DNA of 64,000 nt from Proruminimicrobium sp964487915 (lineage in GTDB: Bacteria; Elusimicrobiota; Endomicrobiia; Endomicrobiales; Endomicrobiaceae), in the NCBI GenBank assembly GCA_964487915.1, contig CAZASN010000006.1, forward strand, positions 1 through 64,000. Reading direction: 5' to 3'. Below are positions 28,564 to 35,863 of this stretch, piece by piece (the stretch's first letter is position 1; every line of letters starts with the position of its first letter). Below the pieces are notes generated by a model that made no database searches, was not told the origin of the DNA, and saw only the letters and a program-made list of their open reading frames with translations. A program made the position numbers and the translations under genes.

Positions 28564-28616
28564 AGAGTTCCGATGGCGGGCTCTTACTGCCTAAGGCATT
28601 TCACCGCAGTATTTTT
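28564..28616 (+). promoter_or_regulatory. Leader hairpins with terminator-like T run upstream of trpB2
   Basis: Two hairpins occur in the leader. AGAG/CTCT with inner CCG/CGG spans 28564-28584. TACTGC/GCAGTA (28585-28590 with 28606-28611) is followed directly by TTTTT and another T run. The second looks like an intrinsic terminator inside the 5' UTR. GCGG in the first hairpin could pair with CCGC of the second, offering an alternative fold. This is attenuator or riboswitch-like, but I do not recognise a known class. Confidence 0.5.
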
Positions 28617-28657
28617 AATTTTTAAAATTCAAAACAATTTAATAAGGAGCCATAATT

Positions 28658-30022
28658 ATGTTAGAGGATAAAAAAATAATTTTAAGCGAAAAAGATATTC
28701 CCAGACACTGGTATAATATAGTCGCCGATTTAAAACCCATGGATCCGCCTTTTAATACAAGAACGGGTAAAATAGCGACAAAAGAAGATTTCCTTCCTAT
28801 TTTCTGTGAAGACATTATAGATCAGGAAATGAGCCGCGAAAGATTCATTGAAATTCCGGAAGAAGTTGTTCATACATACAAAATATGGAGACCTTCGCCT
28901 CTTATAAGGGCAAAGCATCTTGAAAAATTTCTTGATACCCCGGCAAAAATTTATTTTAAAAACGAAGGAGTAAGTCCTTCCGGAAGCCATAAATCTAATT
29001 CGGCAATACCTCAGGCTTATTACAATAAAAAATGCGGAGTAAAAAGAATAGCGACAGAAACAGGCGCCGGACAGTGGGGCTCAGCGCTTGCCATGGCCTG
29101 CGGTTTTTACGGAATGGAATGCGTTGTATATATGGTAAAAGTTTCTTTTGAACAAAAACCTTACAGAAAAATTCTTATGCAGGTATACGGAGCAAACGTA
29201 TTTTCAAGTCCGTCTAAATTTACGGAAGTCGGCAGAAAAGTTTTGGAAACAGATCCTTCAAGTCCGGGTTCTTTGGGAATTGCTATATCTGAAGCGATTG
29301 AAGACGTCGTCACTCATAAAGATACAAAATACGCTCTCGGAAGCGTTTTAAATCATGTGGCTCTGCACCAAACAGTTATAGGTCTTGAAGCAAAAAAACA
29401 GATGGAAGTAATAGGAAGATATCCTGATGTCGTAATCGCATGTCTCGGCGGAGGTTCAAATTTTTCAGGATTGACGTTTCCTTTCATTATGGACAAAATA
29501 CAGGGCAAAAATAAAAATTTAAGAGCCATAGCGGTTGAACCGTCGGCATGTCCTAAACTTACCCACGGAGTATTTGCATACGATTACGGAGACAGCTCGG
29601 GATTTACTCCGGCCATGAAAATGTATACTCTCGGACATTCTTTCATTCCGGAAGGCACTCACGCCGGAGGTTTAAGATACCACGGAGCATCGCCTATAGT
29701 TTCTGCAATCGTAAAAGAAGGATTGGCTGAAACCGCTGTAGTAAAACAGCGCGAAGTTTTTGACGCGGCCATAAAATTTACAAAATGCGAAGGCATTTTA
29801 CCCGCTCCTGAATCGGCGCATGCCATAAAAGTCGCCATTGATGAAGCGTTAAAAGCAAAAGAAGAAGGAATTTCAAAAACAATCTTGTTTAATCTTTCGG
29901 GACACGGTCATTTTGATTTGTCGGCTTACGAACACGCCCTTGCCGGAGATTTGGGAGACTGCGATTATTCAAAAGAAGAAGTTGAAAAGAATCTAAAATT
30001 TTTACCAGAGGTTAAATTGTAA
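28658..30022 (+). CDS. trpB: Tryptophan synthase beta chain, TrpB2-like
   Basis: This 454-residue PLP enzyme has the PLP lysine in GSHKSNSA, a glycine-rich phosphate-binding GGGSNFSG, TETGAGQWGSAL, and RYHGASP near the C-terminus. The long N-terminal extension (about 80 residues before RPSPLIRA) marks the TrpB2 branch rather than the canonical TrpB1. TrpB converts indole and serine to tryptophan; many TrpB2 proteins act without TrpA and may salvage indole, and a serine-related side role has been proposed for some. No other trp gene is in the window, so salvage is the likelier reading. AAGGAG precedes the ATG. The stop overlaps the next start (TAATG). Confidence 0.9.
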   Translation: MLEDKKIILSEKDIPRHWYNIVADLKPMDPPFNTRTGKIATKEDFLPIFCEDIIDQEMSRERFIEIPEEVVHTYKIWRPSPLIRAKHLEKFLDTPAKIYFKNEGVSPSGSHKSNSAIPQAYYNKKCGVKRIATETGAGQWGSALAMACGFYGMECVVYMVKVSFEQKPYRKILMQVYGANVFSSPSKFTEVGRKVLETDPSSPGSLGIAISEAIEDVVTHKDTKYALGSVLNHVALHQTVIGLEAKKQMEVIGRYPDVVIACLGGGSNFSGLTFPFIMDKIQGKNKNLRAIAVEPSACPKLTHGVFAYDYGDSSGFTPAMKMYTLGHSFIPEGTHAGGLRYHGASPIVSAIVKEGLAETAVVKQREVFDAAIKFTKCEGILPAPESAHAIKVAIDEALKAKEEGISKTILFNLSGHGHFDLSAYEHALAGDLGDCDYSKEEVEKNLKFLPEVKL

Positions 30023-31050
30023 TGGCTAAAACAGGAATTATTTGCACCATGGGACCGGCGACAAGGTCTCTTAACGTTTTAAAAAAGATGGCGGATTCCG
30101 GAATGACCGTCGCCAGGCTTAATTTTTCGCACGGAAATTTTGAACAGTATGAAAAAGATATCGCTTTGATAAGAACCGTCAATAAAAAATATAACAAAAA
30201 AATTAAGATTCTCGGCGACTTGGAAGGCCACAGAATAAGAATAGGCGAATTAAAAGACGCAAAACCGGTAGCTTTAAAAAAAGGCCAGAACCTGATTCTT
30301 ACCACAAAAGAAATGACAGGCAACAACCACACTGTTTTTATAGACTATTCAGGCCCTATTTCTGATTTTAAAAAAGGCCTTGATATTTACATAGACGACG
30401 GAAACTTAAAACTTACCGTTATTTCGGTATCAAAAGAAAACAAAAGCATAGTAACCGAAGTAAAAATGGATTATCTTTTAAAACAAAACAAAGGCGTAAA
30501 TATACCTGACGCAAAACTCCATTTTCCGGAAATAGAAGAGCACGATATGCTGCATATAGAATTTGCAATAAAAAATAAACTTGATTTTATCGCAAATTCG
30601 TTTGTAAGAAATAAACATGATATGATTGCTCTTAAAAAAGCCGTATCAAAAAGACATCCAAAATGCAAACTTATCGCAAAAATAGAAGACAGAGAAGGAC
30701 TTGATAACATAACTTCAATCATAGACACATGCGACGGTATAATGGTAGCAAGAGGCGATTTGGGAATATCAATCCCCCTGTGGACCGTTCCTGTGGTGCA
30801 GAAATACATAATAAAAAAATGCCGTTCAAGAAACAAATTCGTCATTACGGCGACTCAGATGCTTGAAAGCATGGTTGAATCTCCGACTCCCACAAGAGCC
30901 GAAGTCAGCGATGTCGCAAACGCAATAATAGACGGCAGCAATTTCGTCATGCTTTCTGCGGAAACTGCGATAGGAAAGTTTCCGGACAAAGCCGTACAAA
31001 TGATGGGCAATATAATAAACTTCACTGAAAAAAACATATACAGACTGTAA
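30022..31050 (+). CDS. pyk: Pyruvate kinase, short form lacking the C-terminal domain
   Basis: This 342-residue protein matches the A and B domains of pyruvate kinase: GIICTMGPATRS, VARLNFSHG, a B-domain strand set around residues 85-165, KIEDREGLDNI with the catalytic lysine, MVARGDLGI, and TATQMLESMVESPTPTRAEVSDVANA. It ends soon after AETAIGKFP, whereas usual enzymes are about 470 residues with a C-terminal domain bearing the allosteric site. The usual DTKGPEIR-type loop reads GDLEGHRIRIG. It is translationally coupled to trpB by TAATG. It is either an unregulated pyruvate kinase or a divergent paralogue with another phosphoenolpyruvate-type substrate. Confidence 0.8.
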   Translation: MAKTGIICTMGPATRSLNVLKKMADSGMTVARLNFSHGNFEQYEKDIALIRTVNKKYNKKIKILGDLEGHRIRIGELKDAKPVALKKGQNLILTTKEMTGNNHTVFIDYSGPISDFKKGLDIYIDDGNLKLTVISVSKENKSIVTEVKMDYLLKQNKGVNIPDAKLHFPEIEEHDMLHIEFAIKNKLDFIANSFVRNKHDMIALKKAVSKRHPKCKLIAKIEDREGLDNITSIIDTCDGIMVARGDLGISIPLWTVPVVQKYIIKKCRSRNKFVITATQMLESMVESPTPTRAEVSDVANAIIDGSNFVMLSAETAIGKFPDKAVQMMGNIINFTEKNIYRL

Positions 31051-31224
31051 TTTTCGGCAAATAAAATTATTTATCGGCATTCCGGCGGCGATATAATAAA
31101 ATCCGCAGGTTGTTTATCCTTATATTAATTATTTTATTTTAAGTTTATAAATTCCCCGCATTAATCGTTATATCCTAAGATTTGGCAAATTCATTATTCA
31201 AAAACATTCGGTTTAACTTAAAAT

Positions 31225-31253
31225 TTGTTAAATCAATATTTTTCAAGTATAAT
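31225..31253 (+). promoter_or_regulatory. Promoter for the PBP1A gene
   Basis: TTGTTA (31225-31230), a 17-bp spacer and TATAAT (31248-31253), 39 bp before the ATG at 31292. The remainder of 31051-31224 shows nothing else I can name. Confidence 0.7.
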
Positions 31254-31291
31254 ATTTTCGTTGTTTAATTTATATTTATAAAATTAAAATT

Positions 31292-33400
31292 ATGAAATTC
31301 AAAACGCTGTTCATCCTTACGGTTATATTTTCGCTGGCCGCGCTTTCAGCCGTCATATTCATATCAAAACTGATTGACGAATTGCCGCCCATATCAAACC
31401 TTGAAAGTTTTAAGCCCAGCGTAGTTACAAAAATTTACGATAAAGACGGAAATATAATTTCAGAGATGTTCATTGAACGAAGAGTATTGGTCCCTCTGAA
31501 AGATACTCCGGCCGACTTGCAAAATGCTTTTATCGCAATTGAAGACAACGATTTTTATGAACACTGGGGCATATCTACAAAAGGCATTCTCAGAGCGTTT
31601 GTTATCAATTTTTTAAAAGGAAAAGTATCCCAGGGCGGTTCTACAATAACCCAGCAGCTTGCAAAAACGATATTTTTGACATCCGAAAGGACAATAACAA
31701 GAAAAATTAAAGAAATGCTTTTAACCGTACAGTTGGAACACGAATATACAAAAGAAGAAATTCTGCAATTATATATAAACCAGATTTATTTCGGAGCAGG
31801 CGGATACGGAGCCGAATCTGCATGTAAAATATACTTCGGTAAATCCGTTAAAGACATAAACCTGGCCGAAGCGGCTTTAATCGCAGGCCTTCCTAAAGCG
31901 CCGAATTATTATTCTCCTTTAAAAAATCCGGAAATCGCAAAAAACAGAAGAGCCGTAGTTTTATCTCGTATGCGCGATTTGGGATTTATTACTAAAGAGC
32001 AGGAAGAAGAAGCAAACAATCAGCCTTTGCCGGATAAACGGCAATTGCCGGAACGCAGTTCCGGACATTATTTTATAGAATATCTGAGAATATTGCTTGA
32101 GCCGAAATACGGCACAAATGTTCTTCACAAAGAAGGTTTATCAATATATACGACTCTTGATTCAAAAATGCAGGCAGCAGCCGAAAAAGCGCTTTCGGAA
32201 AGCCTTGATAATTTTGATACTCAGCAGTCTGAATTTTTTAAAAAAGCTCAAATTGAACCTAAAAAAGTTCAGGGAGCCTTAATAGCAATAGATCCTAAAA
32301 CCGGCGCAATCAGAGCAATGGTAGGCGGACGCGATTTTAAAGAAACAAAATTCAACAGAGCCATACAGGCAAAAAGACAAGCCGGCTCTTCCTTTAAGCC
32401 GTTCCTTTATACGGCGGCTATAGACTCAAAAATTATGACTCCGGCGACAATTCTTGAAGATAAACCTATTGTCTACGCGTTTGACGGTAAAATGTGGAAC
32501 ATCGCTTCAAGAAATGTAAATTATGTTGAAGTTCTTGCCGAAAAAATGACTTCCGATGAATTGATTGATCCGATGAAAATATGGACTCCCGCCAATTACG
32601 GAGGAAAATTCAGAGGAGAAATGACGTTAAGAAGAGCTATAGCAAAATCGGTAAACATATGCGCAATTGAAACTATTGAAAAAGTAACTCCGTCAAAAGT
32701 GATAGACTACGCCAGAATGATGGGCATAAAAAGCCCTCTTGTAAATTCTTTATCTCTTGCTTTGGGTTCAAGCGACGTAACGCTGCAGGAAATGGTCTCG
32801 GCGATAGGAACTCTTGCATCGGGCGGCATTCAGACGGAACCTTATTTTATAACAAAAATAATTGATAAAGACGGAAAAATACTTGAAAATAACATCCCGA
32901 ACGAAAAAGAAGTTTTAACTCCGCAAACGTCATACATTATGACAAATCTGTTGAAAGGCGTAGTTGAAAGAGGAAGCGGAATCAGGGCCAGAGAACTTGG
33001 AAGGCCGTGCGCAGGAAAAACCGGAACTTCAAACGACAGTATTGACGCATGGTTTATAGGATATACTCCTCAATTAGCGGCGGGCGTTTGGGTAGGTTAT
33101 GACGACAGGACTTCTCTGGGGAACAATGCGACTGGAGGAAACACGGCATGTCCGATATGGACGAGTTTTATGAAAAACGCTCTTGCCGGTTATCCGATTA
33201 GGGATTTTGCGCAGCCTAAAGGAATTGAATGGGCGTTGATAGATCCGGCCACAGGACTTCTTGCATTAAGCAAAACTCCCGGCGCTTATCTTGAATCTTT
33301 TCTTGAAGGAACAGCGCCGAAAAGTTATTCAATTATGAAAGATTCGTCAAAAAAAGCCGCCGAAGAAGAAGACGACTTAATAAACGAAGACGGATTCTAA
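31292..33400 (+). CDS. Penicillin-binding protein 1A-type glycosyltransferase/transpeptidase
   Basis: This 702-residue bifunctional class A PBP has one N-terminal membrane anchor (residues 4-27). The GT51 transglycosylase domain contains EDNDFYEHWGI (catalytic Glu), GGSTITQQLAK, and INQIYFGAGGYG. The transpeptidase domain has SSFKPF (S-x-x-K), SVN, and the KTGTS box. It polymerises and cross-links peptidoglycan at the outer face of the inner membrane. The C-terminus ends in an acidic tail (EEEDDLINEDGF). The length is close to that of compact PBP1A proteins. It has its own promoter and stands alone, converging on the mutL operon. Confidence 0.95.
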   Translation: MKFKTLFILTVIFSLAALSAVIFISKLIDELPPISNLESFKPSVVTKIYDKDGNIISEMFIERRVLVPLKDTPADLQNAFIAIEDNDFYEHWGISTKGILRAFVINFLKGKVSQGGSTITQQLAKTIFLTSERTITRKIKEMLLTVQLEHEYTKEEILQLYINQIYFGAGGYGAESACKIYFGKSVKDINLAEAALIAGLPKAPNYYSPLKNPEIAKNRRAVVLSRMRDLGFITKEQEEEANNQPLPDKRQLPERSSGHYFIEYLRILLEPKYGTNVLHKEGLSIYTTLDSKMQAAAEKALSESLDNFDTQQSEFFKKAQIEPKKVQGALIAIDPKTGAIRAMVGGRDFKETKFNRAIQAKRQAGSSFKPFLYTAAIDSKIMTPATILEDKPIVYAFDGKMWNIASRNVNYVEVLAEKMTSDELIDPMKIWTPANYGGKFRGEMTLRRAIAKSVNICAIETIEKVTPSKVIDYARMMGIKSPLVNSLSLALGSSDVTLQEMVSAIGTLASGGIQTEPYFITKIIDKDGKILENNIPNEKEVLTPQTSYIMTNLLKGVVERGSGIRARELGRPCAGKTGTSNDSIDAWFIGYTPQLAAGVWVGYDDRTSLGNNATGGNTACPIWTSFMKNALAGYPIRDFAQPKGIEWALIDPATGLLALSKTPGAYLESFLEGTAPKSYSIMKDSSKKAAEEEDDLINEDGF

Positions 33401-33407
33401 CAACTGC

Positions 33408-33446
33408 GGAAGCTGGGAGGCCTGGAAGTTTGGAAGCTTGGCAAAA
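33408..33446. repeat. GGAAGYTTGG-type short repeat, copy 1
   Basis: Tandem near-heptads (GGAAGCTGGGA, GGAAGTTTGGAAGCTTGGCA) just after the PBP1A stop. A related stretch lies at 42160-42186. The rest of the 33,401-33,696 intergenic region holds a small inverted repeat (ATGAAGT at 33504-33510 with ACTTCAT at 33527-33533) and the larger hairpin element. Confidence 0.55.
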
Positions 33447-33576
33447 TACCTGCAACAAAAAATCAATTACAAAAATCAATTGTTCCCATAAGCACGTTTA
33501 TGAATGAAGTATTTTTTGCCGTAAAAACTTCATATTTCTTAAATTTGAGGATTTTTTTTGAGTTGTTGCTGTTAAA

Positions 33577-33692
33577 GACTTCATAGTTGTTAGCGAATTG
33601 AAGAATTTTCAAGTTGAAGTGTACGTAAGTAAAGCGGAGCGAACGGTACATGAAACTTGAAAATTCAAAAATGCAGCAACAAATGTGAAGTC
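33577..33692 (-). repeat. Gene-end hairpin element, copy 1 (3' of mutL)
   Basis: An imperfect inverted repeat of 116 bp. The outer arms begin GACTTCA and end TGAAGTC, an inner perfect block is GAATTTTCAAGTT, and the loop side carries GTAC...GGTAC around the core CGGAGC (GCTCCG in the mutL direction). It starts 4 bp after the mutL stop codon. It is homologous in the core to 45997-46113 and 50998-51095. Confidence 0.8.
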
Positions 33693-33696
33693 GCCA

Positions 33697-35433
33697 CTAT
33701 GTTCTTTTGAAAAATTTTTCAAGTTCTTCTTTCGTAATCTTATACATCGTAGGTCTTCCGTGGGGACAGGTGTAAGGCATCTTGCATTTAAATATATCTC
33801 TTACCAATTGCAAAGCCTGTTTATCAAGCATAATATCCCCTGCTTTTATGCTGCTTTTACAGGCAATTTTTATTATAGTTTCCTGCATTTCAGGAACATC
33901 CGCGTTTTTTTCTTCTTTTAAAAATTCAATCACGCCGTTTATTATTTCAATCAAATTAACGTTTCCGCCCAATAATGCCGGATAGGACGTCAGCCTGAAA
34001 GTATTGGAACCGAATTCTTCCAAAGCAAATCCCAATTTGTTAAATACCGCCAGCGAACTTTTTAAAACTACGCTTTGCCATGCCTGCAGTTCAAAAACAT
34101 CCGCAATCAAAAGCTGCTGCACCGATAATTTATTATTTTGAATTTCATCCGTAAACATTTCGTATTTTACTCTTTCCTGAGCCGCGTGCTGGTCTATTAT
34201 ATAACACACGTTTTGTTTTTCGGCGATTATGTACATATTGAACATCTGCCCTGCAAACTTATATTCATCCGACTGCAAAAGCTCTTCCTGTACGCCGGAA
34301 TGCAAATTGCTTGAAGAATATAAATTCTTATAATCGGAAACGGATACGTCTCTTTTATAATCATAACTCCTGTTGTATTTATATCCGGTATTTTCCGAAA
34401 GTTGTTTTCCTGGTTCCGCAGATTTAACTTCAATTATGCCGCCCGGACCGTCATTTTCAACGGCCCCTTTAATAAACGTATAAAACAATTCATACATTTC
34501 ATTTTCTCCGGAAAATTTAATTTCTCTTTTTGCCGGATGTACGTTTATGTCAATATCGGACGGATCGGATTTTAAAAACATAATTATTCCGGGATGTCTT
34601 CCTATCGGAGTTGACTGTTTATAAGCCTGATATATTGAATGAATAAGCCATTTCGGATAATTAACGCATCTTGAATTTACAAAAAGATACTGGGCGTTTT
34701 TATGAGACAGCGAATTGTCTCTTGTCGTAATAAACGCTTCAATTCCTATTTTAGGATGGTTAAAACTGATATATTTCATTTTTTTTGACAAATCTTTTCC
34801 TAAAATATCTTCTATGCGTTTGATTTTAGAATCTGTTTTTCGGTATTGTGCGAATGTTTTTCCGTCCGTTATAACCGTAAAATCAACGTCGTTTCTGACA
34901 AGAGCGATTTCATCTATGCAATTTATGATTTTTGCTTTTTCGGTTGTGTCGCTTTTTAAAAATTTTTGTCTTGCCGGAGTATTAAAAAATAAATTTTTAA
35001 CTTCAACCGCCGTTCCGCCCGAACCGGCCCAAGGCTGCAAATCAGCCTGTTTAGAACCTTCCATAGACAAATGCCAGCCCGAATCCGAATTTTTTTTCTG
35101 CGTTTTTATATCAAATATTGATATCGCCGCTATGGAAGGAAGAGCTTCCCCCCTGAATCCCAAAGTCAGCGTTTTTGACAAATCTTCAAAAGCCGAAATT
35201 TTACTTGTGGCGTGCCTCTGCACGGAAAGAAGCAAATCATCTTTATCCATGCCGCATCCGTTGTCGCTTACTCTTATTAATTTTTTTCCTGATTTTTCTA
35301 TTTCAACAGATATATTTGACGCGCCGGCGTCCAAAGCGTTTTCAACCAGTTCTTTTACGACGTTCAAAGGTCTTTCTACGACCTCTCCGGCTGAAATTTT
35401 ATTAATTGTTTTATCGTCCAAAACTTTTATCAT
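33697..35433 (-). CDS. mutL: DNA mismatch repair protein MutL
   Basis: This 578-residue protein has a GHKL ATPase N-terminus: IAAGEVVERP-like ISAGEVVERPLNVVKELVENALDAG, SDNGCGM, the HATSKI segment and GFRGEALPSIAA. The C-terminal dimerisation domain includes DQHAAQERV and ends CPHGRPT; this CPHGRP motif belongs to endonuclease-type MutL proteins, although I did not find a convincing DQHAx2Ex4E set (it reads DQHAAQERVKYE, which is compatible). The frame is open 13 codons further upstream, but the ATG at 35433 forms ATGA with the pilZ stop. It is the last gene of an operon that also includes mutS. Confidence 0.95.
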   Translation of the reverse strand: MIKVLDDKTINKISAGEVVERPLNVVKELVENALDAGASNISVEIEKSGKKLIRVSDNGCGMDKDDLLLSVQRHATSKISAFEDLSKTLTLGFRGEALPSIAAISIFDIKTQKKNSDSGWHLSMEGSKQADLQPWAGSGGTAVEVKNLFFNTPARQKFLKSDTTEKAKIINCIDEIALVRNDVDFTVITDGKTFAQYRKTDSKIKRIEDILGKDLSKKMKYISFNHPKIGIEAFITTRDNSLSHKNAQYLFVNSRCVNYPKWLIHSIYQAYKQSTPIGRHPGIIMFLKSDPSDIDINVHPAKREIKFSGENEMYELFYTFIKGAVENDGPGGIIEVKSAEPGKQLSENTGYKYNRSYDYKRDVSVSDYKNLYSSSNLHSGVQEELLQSDEYKFAGQMFNMYIIAEKQNVCYIIDQHAAQERVKYEMFTDEIQNNKLSVQQLLIADVFELQAWQSVVLKSSLAVFNKLGFALEEFGSNTFRLTSYPALLGGNVNLIEIINGVIEFLKEEKNADVPEMQETIIKIACKSSIKAGDIMLDKQALQLVRDIFKCKMPYTCPHGRPTMYKITKEELEKFFKRT

Positions 35434-35846
35434 ATTTTTTGTTTTTTGTCGCACAGAACGTAATAGCTGCATTCTTTTTTACAGATATCCGTCGCTCCCA
35501 AAGCTATTTTTGTTTCGCAGTCGTTAAAATCTATCGCCATTCTGTTGATTTTTTTTGAATCAAGCGTGTCTATTTCCAAAAATTCAAGGCCTACTTCCCA
35601 CATTGAATTTTTTAGTTTTGATCTTACTACCTTGCCGAGAATCTGTTTTGTTTCCATTTTAGGAATGTTAATCATAAGCGAAACTTCAGCGCTTATCGGT
35701 ATGTCCGCATACATCAATAAAAGCATTCCTCCAGCCGACAAATTGATAATTATGCCGGGGAAAGTCTCTTTTTCCGTGCCTATTGAAACCGCGTGGCCGA
35801 AATCTTTTATTACAGGAAATCTCGGATGTCTTCTTTTATTTAACAT
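35430..35846 (-). CDS. PilZ-domain protein with Cys-rich tail
   Basis: This 138-residue protein has the PilZ c-di-GMP signature: RRHPRF near the N-terminus and NLSAGG about 28 residues on, followed by the usual beta-barrel (VSLMINIP, GKVVRSK, WEVGLEF). PilZ proteins bind cyclic di-GMP and adjust motility, secretion or polysaccharide output. The C-terminal 30 residues contain five cysteines (CETK, CKKEC, VLC plus context), an unusual addition that could bind metal. It lies between mutS and mutL and overlaps mutL by ATGA, so it is co-translated with repair genes without an obvious functional tie. Confidence 0.88.
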   Translation of the reverse strand: MLNKRRHPRFPVIKDFGHAVSIGTEKETFPGIIINLSAGGMLLLMYADIPISAEVSLMINIPKMETKQILGKVVRSKLKNSMWEVGLEFLEIDTLDSKKINRMAIDFNDCETKIALGATDICKKECSYYVLCDKKQKI

Positions 35847-35863
35847 ACTCTTTCTCCCAAAAA

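Noticed and set aside
28564..28616. Fluoride, SAM or preQ1 riboswitch
   Set aside because: GATGGCGGG superficially resembles part of a fluoride aptamer, but the other conserved segments are missing. Kept only as an unclassified leader.
34715..35527. 270-codon plus-strand frame opposite mutL
   Set aside because: Shadow of mutL; no ribosome site and no recognisable protein.
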